Source of the DNA: Nitrososphaerales archaeon TH5893
Lineage (GTDB): Archaea; Thermoproteota; Nitrososphaeria; Nitrososphaerales; Nitrososphaeraceae
DNA length: 6,030 nt
Reading direction: 5' to 3'
NCBI GenBank assembly: GCA_014523685.1
Contig: JAATVT010000040.1
Coordinates: forward strand, 1-6,030
A model generated the notes under the pieces. It ran no database searches, was not told the origin of the DNA, and was given only the letters and a program-made list of their open reading frames with translations. Positions 1 to 4,617 of this stretch are shown here, piece by piece. How positions within the stretch are numbered: position 1 is the stretch's first letter; each line of letters starts with the position of its first letter. The position numbers and the translations under genes were made by a program.

Positions 1-247
1 AGGATATCATCATCATATCGGAATGAATACTTGGCATAGTCTGAATGGAGAAGGTCATATCCAAGGCATGTCTGGGCTCGAAAACTTTACAATAACCATA
101 CCTGACAAATCTTTTAGCACACTTTGGGATACTATTAATCGTCAATCTGCAAATTACGAACCGCAGCGAAGGATACAAGAGACTGATAAAAATCAATTAA
201 TGGTTTCCGATCCAGATGGAATACAGATTGTATGCAATTCTGAATAG
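1..247 (+). CDS. VOC-superfamily (glyoxalase / catechol 2,3-dioxygenase-like) protein, C-terminal part
   Basis: This is the last 81 codons of a gene that enters from the left; the reading phase begins at base 2 and the stop is TAG at 245-247. The first visible residues read GYHHHIGMNTW, a signature I know from CatE-like extradiol dioxygenases and related glyoxalase-fold proteins, where a histidine in this run binds the catalytic metal. The tail contains DPDGIQIVC, matching the end of the last VOC module (DPDGNGIELY-like), where a glutamate normally supplies another metal ligand; here the nearest equivalent appears to be Gln. Members of this superfamily are cytosolic metalloenzymes acting on small molecules such as methylglyoxal adducts or catechols; this one's substrate cannot be inferred. 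An internal ATG at 23 is not the start, because family sequence continues upstream of it. No clear terminator follows. The family call is firm, the reaction is not. Confidence 0.85.
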   Translation, partial: GYHHHIGMNTWHSLNGEGHIQGMSGLENFTITIPDKSFSTLWDTINRQSANYEPQRRIQETDKNQLMVSDPDGIQIVCNSE

Positions 248-378
248 GTATTGGTATAGTATGGTCCATTCTTATCCTCTATCGCTTGGTCGGTTCTGAA
301 CGGATCAAAAGAATTCTTTTCGAAAATTATATTATTATAATGTTCCCGATTCACTTTGTCTGGGAGATTCCCCTTCAT
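193..378 (-). CDS. Possible small hypothetical protein (61 aa), overlapping the end of the VOC gene
   Basis: A minus-strand frame opens with ATG at 378 and closes at 193-195, and its last 18 codons are antisense to the end of the VOC gene. The part outside the overlap has ordinary protein composition (many Asn, Asp, Glu, Lys and aromatic residues, for example DPFRTDQAIEDKNGPYY). I recognise no domain. I see no convincing ribosome-binding site, and the nearest AT-rich box (about 390-397) lies only about 15 nt from the ATG, too close for the leaderless spacing seen at other genes here. It could be a real small gene, a remnant or a chance frame. It is listed because it is the only coding-like content of the 248-452 spacer. 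Confidence 0.2.
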   Translation of the reverse strand: MKGNLPDKVNREHYNNIIFEKNSFDPFRTDQAIEDKNGPYYTNTYSELHTICIPSGSETIN

Positions 379-420
379 CTAATCATCTAATAAATCTGTG
401 GAATCTAGTCTTGGCATTGC

Positions 421-429
421 CTTAATATT
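421..429 (+). promoter_or_regulatory. Candidate TATA-like box of the methyltransferase gene
   Basis: The sequence CTTAATATT begins its TTAATATT core at 422, 31 nt upstream of the TTG at 453. That is the spacing expected if transcription starts at, or one or two bases before, the start codon. The box is a weak match to the archaeal TTTAWATA consensus, and the call rests mainly on the same spacing recurring at three other genes in the window. Confidence 0.4.
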
Positions 430-452
430 GGCCTTTAATTCTAGGATTCCAA

Positions 453-1535
453 TTGTCTGAAACTAAAAGTCATTTTGATGAGGCAAAAATGAATACCTTT
501 CTTGATAGGGTTTTTAGAGATATAAGTGGAACATATACCAGTTTGATGTGTTGTATTGGAGATAGACTAAATCTTTTCAAGAAACTTGAAGCAGGAGGTC
601 CTATGACTATGACAGAATTATCAAAGACAGCTGGTATTAACGAACGATATTCAAAAGAGTGGCTTAACGCGATGGCGTGTGCAGGTTATCTAGAATATGA
701 TCCTTCAAGTCAACATTATAGACTTCCTCCAGAACATGCACCCGTGTTAACAGAAGAGAGTGGTCCAATGTTTGCTTCAGGGCTATATCAATCACTTTTT
801 GGAGAAGTAAAGAATATGGAAAAATTAGTAGAGGTATTCAAAAAAGGTGGTGGAATATCACTTAAAGAATTTGATGAAAATGAATTTGTAGGAACGGAGC
901 GTACTACTGCTTCTTGGTTTGATAACTTGCTTCTACAAGAATGGATTCCCGTTGTACCACATGTGAAATCAAAGCTAGAAAATGGTGCAATAGTTGCAGA
1001 TGTAGGTTGTGGAAGAGGAAGAGCTATTATAAAGCTTGCCCAAGCATTTCCCAATTCCCGATTTGTAGGTTTTGATAAAATTGAACTAGGTTTGGAACAC
1101 GCTAGAACCCAATCTGTCTACACAGGTGTATCAGACAGGTTATCATTTAGGCAGATGGATATATCAAAAGGGTTTCCACCAGAAGAAAAATACGATTTGA
1201 TTACCACATTTGATGTTATACATGACATGGTCGATCCTCGTTCTGCACTCAAATCTATCCGTCAAGCGCTAAAGCCTGATGGAACATATCTGTGGCTAGA
1301 AATTAATTCTAAAGAAAGACTGGAAGATAACTACGGAACAATGGGAGCATTATTTTATGGCTGGAGCATAATGTATTGTATGACTACATCACTGGCAGAG
1401 GGTGGAGAAGGTTTAGGAACTTTAGGAATGCCCCCTTCTATGGTTAAAAAATATTGTGATGAGGCAGGTTTTAGCAACGTAAGGAAATTGCCTCTAGATA
1501 ATTCATTTAATATACTGTATGAAGTCAAGCCCTAA
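453..1535 (+). CDS. Class I SAM-dependent methyltransferase with N-terminal winged helix (Rv2258c-like)
   Basis: The product is a 360-residue cytosolic enzyme predicted to transfer a methyl group from S-adenosylmethionine to an unknown small molecule. Residues about 35-95 form a winged-helix dimerisation region (GDRLNLFKKL, then MTMTELSKTAGINERYSKEW). The Rossmann methyltransferase domain follows: motif I DVGCGRG at 183-189 binds SAM, the acidic residue after strand 2 is Asp208 (FVGFD), MDI is at 235-237 and DVIHDM at 254-259. The C-terminal stretch (YCMTTSLAEGGEGLGTLG, about 308-325) is a strong signature of Rv2258c-type proteins. The TTG at 453 is preferred to the ATG at 489 because the family-like DEAK segment at residues 9-12 precedes that ATG, an in-frame stop lies at 423-425, and a TATA-like box sits 31 nt upstream. 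An AGGAT at 443-447 could act as a weak ribosome-binding site instead. A poly-T tract follows the stop. Family assignment is secure; the substrate is unknown. Confidence 0.93.
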   Translation: MSETKSHFDEAKMNTFLDRVFRDISGTYTSLMCCIGDRLNLFKKLEAGGPMTMTELSKTAGINERYSKEWLNAMACAGYLEYDPSSQHYRLPPEHAPVLTEESGPMFASGLYQSLFGEVKNMEKLVEVFKKGGGISLKEFDENEFVGTERTTASWFDNLLLQEWIPVVPHVKSKLENGAIVADVGCGRGRAIIKLAQAFPNSRFVGFDKIELGLEHARTQSVYTGVSDRLSFRQMDISKGFPPEEKYDLITTFDVIHDMVDPRSALKSIRQALKPDGTYLWLEINSKERLEDNYGTMGALFYGWSIMYCMTTSLAEGGEGLGTLGMPPSMVKKYCDEAGFSNVRKLPLDNSFNILYEVKP

Positions 1536-1540
1536 GATAG

Positions 1541-1547
1541 TTTTTTT
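1541..1547 (+). terminator. Poly-T transcription terminator after the methyltransferase gene
   Basis: A run of seven T begins 6 bases after the methyltransferase stop codon. Archaeal RNA polymerase terminates at T-rich tracts on the non-template strand without needing a hairpin, and no hairpin is visible here. This fits a single-gene transcript. Confidence 0.5.
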
Positions 1548-1556
1548 CTGAATATA

Positions 1557-1943
1557 TTGTCTAAAGTAGCTTCCTATGTAGAAGATTTCATTAGTATACG
1601 CATACATGATATAATACATCATATATATCTGAAATTAGAGGTACCTGAAGAACACTATTTATCAAAAATGGAAAGGTATGAGATATCGTTAAGGTTAGAG
1701 TTACCTCTAAAGGGAACAGATTTGGGATTGCAGAAATTGTATAAAATAGAGCACCTAACATTCACCTAAGCAACAGTGGAATTCAATATTAAACAAAGCC
1801 TCCTATCGAGCAAGATAGTCGCTCTTACAAGATATGGAGGGTCAAGGTATTAGGACATCCGTCAGTTTATGTTCGTGACATTAGGTAAACAAGAACAGAT
1901 ATTTAATCTATCGCATTATATGTTGTTAAATTTGGGAAACTAA
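1557..1943 (+). pseudogene. Unrecognised plus-strand reading frame with two internal stops; possible decayed gene
   Basis: A frame opening with TTG at 1557 runs 70 codons to TAA at 1767-1769. The same frame then stays open for 27 codons to TAG at 1851-1853 and for 29 more to TAA at 1941-1943. In DNA this AT-rich, few stops over about 128 codons is mildly unusual, and the encoded sequence looks protein-like (EVPEEHYLSKMERYEISLRL in the first part). I recognise no family. It could be an intact 70-residue hypothetical protein (1557-1769), a decayed longer gene, or chance. No promoter with the usual spacing is obvious, since the methyltransferase's poly-T tract lies directly upstream. Bases 1944-2056 hold nothing I can name. 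Confidence 0.2.
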
Positions 1944-2056
1944 GATTGAAATTTAATAAGATTTTATAAAAAATAGTATCAATGTTGAAATCTAGTCAAA
2001 TACTTCATCTCTAACCCTGGATCCTGTTTTTAGGGACTTAAAAAGGAAGCTTGTCA

Positions 2057-2402
2057 ATGAGCGTAGTCTTGAGGAGAGGCTTGCACTGAGCGTCTCTTAG
2101 TCTGTTCTCTACCCTCTGCAAGACGGAGAAAGTCTATTGCCCCTGAAGCCCCAAGGTATATTTTCATGATCTGCGCTAACTCTTGTTCTATTTCCGTTTA
2201 AACGTCTTGTATATTTAGGAAACATAGGCCTTTAGACTTTAATTCTGAGAATAAACTCTTCAAGATTTGCTTGATGATCATTTTTTGGAGTTTGTCTTTC
2301 AATCCTCTTTGTCTAGTAACCCTTTGCAGAAAGTTCTTCTATAGTCGCGTCAGCAGCACTTCTAGTCCATATATTTGACGAACATATCGTGTTAATGTTG
2401 GT
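2057..2402 (-). pseudogene. Decayed minus-strand coding sequence, family not recognised
   Basis: Two coding-like blocks lie on the minus strand in different frames. The upstream block (2402 down to 2235) reads SSNIWTRSAADATIEELSA, has an in-frame amber TAG at 2313-2315, continues as TKRIERQTPKNDHQANLEEF and ends at TAA 2232-2234. The downstream block (2197 down to 2057) reads EIEQELAQIMKIYLGASGA and later LRLAEGREQTKRRSVQASPQ, ending at TGA 2054-2056. Both have balanced charged and hydrophobic composition, unlike random translation of AT-rich DNA, but neither has a plausible start and a frame change separates them. This fits one gene broken by a nonsense mutation and a frameshift, or two neighbouring remnants. 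I do not recognise the family; a transposase or small regulator remnant is possible but unsupported. The block ends right at the TFB promoter. Confidence 0.4.
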
Positions 2403-2410
2403 TTAAATAG
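2401..2410 (+). promoter_or_regulatory. TATA box of the transcription factor B gene
   Basis: GTTTAAATAG matches the archaeal TATA consensus and is identical over 10 bases to the box upstream of sufB in this window. Its first core T (2402) lies 30 nt before the ACG at 2432; the sufB box lies 31 nt before its ATG. A transcript starting at this distance would begin at or just before 2432. Confidence 0.6.
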
Positions 2411-2431
2411 CATTACAGTGATGTTACCTAT

Positions 2432-3382
2432 ACGGAAATAGCAGAAATCCAGAAGCGAAACAATAAGAAAATACTAAAAACAAGCTCTTGTTCGGTTTGT
2501 CACAGTAATAATCATACAGACGCAATTACAGATCCTGAGTTAGGTGAAGTTTTTTGTAGTAATTGTGGCATGGTGATTACTGAAAAATCCGAAGATATTT
2601 CTAATCCCGAATGGCGTGCGTTTACGCTCGAAGAAAAAAATAGCAAATCAAGAACTGGAATACCTACTTCTCTAGCTAAACATGATAGAGGCCTTGCCAC
2701 AATAATTTCAAAAACAGGTAGAGATGCAAGCGGACAGAAGTTGGATGACTATATGTATAGTACTTTTAAGAGACTAAGAGCATGGGATGCTAGGACACAA
2801 TATTTTAGTAGCAGAGACAGAAATTTCGTTCTGGCCTTCTCCCAACTTGACATACTAAAGGATAAACTTGGACTGTCAGATGTAGTAATCGAAAGGGTAG
2901 CCTATATGTATAGAAAAGCACAAGAAAGAGGATTAACACGTGGTAGATCTATTTCTGCAATACTAAGTGCGGCAATATACGTCTCATGTAGGGAAATAGG
3001 TATACCTAGAACACTCAGGGATGTGGCTGCGGCAAGTAATCTAAAGCGTAAAGATATAGCAAGAAGCTGTAGATTGATAATCTGTGAGCTTGACCTTAGG
3101 GTGCCTATGGCCGATCCAATGAAATGTATTGTCAAGATTGCGAATAAGGCTAATCTGTCGGAGACAATAACACGTATAGCAATGAATATGATGACACAAA
3201 TCATTCAAAAGGGAATATCTGCTGGAAAAAATCCGATGAGTTTTGCAGCAACAGTACTTTACATTTCATCCTTCAAGGCTGGGGAAAATGTAACGCAGCT
3301 TGATATAGCAAAGGCTGCAGGGATTACAGAAGTAACTATTCGAAATAGAATACACGAACTAAAAAATACAGGAACCAAATAG
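2432..3382 (+). CDS. tfb: Transcription initiation factor B (TFB), with a non-AUG or lost start codon
   Basis: TFB binds the TBP-TATA complex and recruits RNA polymerase during archaeal initiation. Counting from 2432, the product has 316 residues, normal for the family. An N-terminal zinc ribbon has Cys20, Cys23, Cys42 and Cys45 (CSVC and CSNC). A B-reader region follows, with EWRAF at 60-64 and SRTGIPTSLAKHDRGLATII from 73. Two cyclin-like repeats span about 133-211 and 229-311, and the C-terminal helix-turn-helix (TQLDIAKAAGITEVTIRNRI) would contact the BRE. The first in-frame ATG (2570) lies inside the zinc ribbon just after Cys45, so a protein starting there would lack it. Between the in-frame TAG at 2408-2410 and Cys20 there is no ATG, GTG or TTG. 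ACG at 2432 is my best start because it sits 30 nt from the TATA box; ATA at 2438 is an alternative. The gene could instead be start-mutated. Identity is secure, the start is not. Confidence 0.9.
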   Translation, partial: TEIAEIQKRNNKKILKTSSCSVCHSNNHTDAITDPELGEVFCSNCGMVITEKSEDISNPEWRAFTLEEKNSKSRTGIPTSLAKHDRGLATIISKTGRDASGQKLDDYMYSTFKRLRAWDARTQYFSSRDRNFVLAFSQLDILKDKLGLSDVVIERVAYMYRKAQERGLTRGRSISAILSAAIYVSCREIGIPRTLRDVAAASNLKRKDIARSCRLIICELDLRVPMADPMKCIVKIANKANLSETITRIAMNMMTQIIQKGISAGKNPMSFAATVLYISSFKAGENVTQLDIAKAAGITEVTIRNRIHELKNTGTK

Positions 3383-3388
3383 CTATTG

Positions 3389-3565
3389 TTAAAGACGTAT
3401 TCCTGAAGCATACCAGTTTCCATGAGTAGCTTCTTGGAAAACTATAATGACATCATTTCGTTGTACTTTTAATATATTTACTACGTCATCAGTGATTGCT
3501 TCAGCCAGCCTATCTTTATCTTTTTGAGGTCTGCCACTGTATAACGCTACTGTTATTATAGGCAT
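3389..3565 (-). CDS. 4-oxalocrotonate tautomerase family protein (58 aa)
   Basis: This short gene starts with ATG at 3565 and ends with TAA at 3389-3391. The product begins MPIITVALYSGRPQKDKDRL, typical of the 4-oxalocrotonate tautomerase family, small cytosolic enzymes that use the N-terminal proline left after Met removal as a general base in keto-enol tautomerisation. Numbered from that proline, Pro1 and Arg11 of the classical enzyme are kept, Glu44 aligns, Phe50 becomes Trp50, and Arg39 is replaced by Ile. Loss of Arg39 suggests the substrate is not 4-oxalocrotonate itself. Length matches the usual 58-65 residue subunit, which assembles as a hexamer in classical members. The gene is convergent with TFB, their stops only 6 bp apart, so transcripts of the two probably overlap at their 3' ends. 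A TATA box 32 nt upstream implies a leaderless mRNA. Family call is confident, the reaction is unknown. Confidence 0.9.
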   Translation of the reverse strand: MPIITVALYSGRPQKDKDRLAEAITDDVVNILKVQRNDVIIVFQEATHGNWYASGIRL

Positions 3566-3588
3566 GATAAATATATTAGCAAAAGTTG

Positions 3589-3598
3589 TAAATATAAG
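3589..3598 (-). promoter_or_regulatory. TATA box of the tautomerase gene
   Basis: On the minus strand this reads CTTATATTTA, a good archaeal TATA match. The core starts 32 nt before the ATG at 3565, placing the transcription start at or within a few bases of the start codon. Confidence 0.6.
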
Positions 3599-3613
3599 GT
3601 TTTAAATCAAACC

Positions 3614-3636
3614 TACTTTACTTTACTTTACTTTAC
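3614..3636. repeat. Pentanucleotide tandem repeat (ACTTT, about 4.6 copies)
   Basis: Four perfect ACTTT units run from 3615 to 3634, with matching partial units on each side. The tract lies about 16 bp upstream of the TATA box of the tautomerase gene (on the minus strand the unit reads AAAGT). It is a candidate for length variation by slippage. Confidence 0.9.
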
Positions 3637-3663
3637 ATTTTGACCGACCAGAACTTTGGCATT

Positions 3664-3692
3664 GCTTTGCATTTAACTAAAGAATGCAAAGC
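3664..3692. repeat. 10-bp perfect inverted repeat with 9-nt spacer
   Basis: GCTTTGCATT at 3664-3673 is the exact reverse complement of AATGCAAAGC at 3683-3692. In RNA a G-U pair could add one step to the stem. It lies 55 bp past the stop of the 101-residue hypothetical gene (minus strand) and upstream of the tautomerase promoter, so it could be a 3' hairpin of the former or a binding site for a dimeric regulator of the latter. A T-run does not follow on either strand, so a simple terminator is not evident. Confidence 0.7.
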
Positions 3693-3746
3693 CTAGGGTA
3701 ATATCTTTAACAACTGATGTATCAGAGGTCTCATTTGAAAATAATG

Positions 3747-4052
3747 TTAGTTAAAATGACTTTGAATTTCGTCTAATCTTCCAACGCCGCCTAGACTATT
3801 TCTAACATTAGAGAAGTCAGCATCTTTTCTGACTTTATCCAAAAATAAAAGGACTTCCTCTCTAGTAACTCCATGTCTAATATCAAAATCAATGTTCTTG
3901 TAGACATTTGCAATGTTACCACCATATTTCTTATGCTGTTTTTTCTGATATGAAGTCGCGTCATCTGACAAACCAATTACATACTTGATAACTCTTTTTT
4001 GCATATTTTCACGATGCCATTCTTTCATAGGATAACTATTTTGTTGTATCAT
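3747..4052 (-). CDS. Hypothetical protein, 101 aa
   Basis: The frame begins at ATG 4052 and ends with TAA at 3747-3749. I do not recognise a family. The product is a small, charged, probably soluble protein with no signal peptide or membrane segment: a basic, Gln/Lys-rich N-terminal half (MKEWHRENMQKRVIKYVIGL, then SYQKKQHKKYGG) and a C-terminal half with likely helices (TREEVLLFLDKVRKDADFSN). The length of the open frame and the protein-like composition support coding. Start choice is uncertain: an in-frame TGA lies just upstream of 4052, and Met9 (4028) is an alternative. A TTAAAT motif on the minus strand at about 4084-4090 lies about 35 nt upstream, which would give a short leader; there is no clear ribosome-binding site. 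It is on the same strand as the tautomerase but about 180 bp away with a separate promoter, so no operon is implied. Confidence 0.55.
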   Translation of the reverse strand: MIQQNSYPMKEWHRENMQKRVIKYVIGLSDDATSYQKKQHKKYGGNIANVYKNIDFDIRHGVTREEVLLFLDKVRKDADFSNVRNSLGGVGRLDEIQSHFN

Positions 4053-4178
4053 ATAGAGGACGCGTATAATTACGCCATACAGTCATTTAAGTTAAAGTAG
4101 TCTAATAGTTCTGCTTATTCTCTAGAATCCATAGAAAATAAGAAGAGTGAAGTTTAAAGATCTAGAAAAGTTAATTCA

Positions 4179-4587
4179 CGATTCCAAAATAGTATTATCG
4201 GAGCTTGTTAAAGTTAACTCATTGTCTTCAAATCTATTGGGCATTCCATCTGCTTTCCAGTTAGAAGGATATTCTAGCGTAAATCTCCCATCCGGATCCT
4301 TCTAGACTTTAAAGGTGGTGGCTTAGTGATTATAATACTACTATAGTCATTCCTTTCTTATGTAGCATATGTATGTTCATTTGATACGAACAGACAACTG
4401 CGTTACCATGAGATGTAAGATTTACCAAAAAATTGCTCCTACCAATATTTCTGGTGTTTCATTGGCCCTAGGAGTTTGGGTATCCAATGCAAGCCATTTG
4501 TTGTCGACAATATCGTACTGATATATAATCACTATCTCCTCCAAATACCTCTAGCCACAGCCTCGTGCCTAATTGACTCAACGGCGT
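4179..4587 (-). pseudogene. Decayed minus-strand gene(s), part resembling a PsbP-like domain
   Basis: Four coding-like blocks in shifting frames lie on the minus strand, in N to C order. Block 1, about 4587-4526, reads [17 protein letters not shown]. Block 2, 4550-4425, contains YQYDIVDNKWLALDTQTPRA and ends at TAA 4422-4424. Block 3, 4437-4333, contains LVNLTSHGNAVVCSYQMNIH and ends at TAA 4330-4332. Block 4, 4301-4179, contains DPDGRFTLEYPSNWKADGMP, has TAG directly before it (4302-4304) and ends at TGA 4176-4178. Overlapping ends suggest frameshifts between blocks 1/2 and 2/3. The FTLEYPSNW motif followed by NRFEDNELTL resembles PsbP-like extracytoplasmic domains that I associate with thaumarchaeal proteins; blocks 1-3 I cannot name and may be a separate gene. 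No intact start exists, and the 5' end runs into the sufB promoter, so the gene looks truncated as well as frameshifted. The rest of 4053-4178 shows nothing I can identify. Confidence 0.65.
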
Positions 4588-4595
4588 TTAAATAG
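4586..4595 (+). promoter_or_regulatory. TATA box of sufB
   Basis: GTTTAAATAG is a strong archaeal TATA box whose core starts 31 nt before the ATG at 4618, implying a leaderless or nearly leaderless sufB mRNA. It lies inside the open frame that extends sufB upstream to TTG 4573, which argues against that longer start. Confidence 0.65.
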
Positions 4596-4617
4596 TTTTA
4601 ATGCAGCTATTCAAGTG

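Noticed and set aside
788..1054. 88-codon open frame on the minus strand inside the methyltransferase gene
   Set aside because: It is fully antisense to a clearly recognised coding region, has no recognisable domain and is explained as a shadow of it.
1798..1843. Possible hairpin or tRNA-like fold with CCTCC and GGAGG arms
   Set aside because: The pairing is short and bulged, and there is no T-loop or anticodon arm; it also falls inside the coding-like frame 1557-1943. Too weak to call an RNA gene.
2421..2441. ATG-led 7-codon frame upstream of the TFB zinc ribbon, as a possible TFB start
   Set aside because: It is out of phase with TFB and ends at TAG 2439-2441; joining it to TFB would need an indel, and it lies only 19 nt from the TATA core, probably before the transcript start.
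2512..2700. 62-codon minus-strand frame over the TFB zinc ribbon and B-reader
   Set aside because: It is antisense to conserved TFB sequence with no independent support.
2902..3204. 100-codon open frame on the minus strand inside tfb
   Set aside because: It is antisense to conserved cyclin-fold codons, and its Leu/Ile/Ser-rich composition is typical of reverse translation shadows.
3714..3725. Short palindrome CTGATGTATCAG
   Set aside because: Five-base arms are expected by chance in a spacer of this size.
3791..3976. Second minus-strand frame overlapping the 101-residue hypothetical gene
   Set aside because: It is shorter, lies wholly inside the longer frame in another phase and has no better start or promoter.
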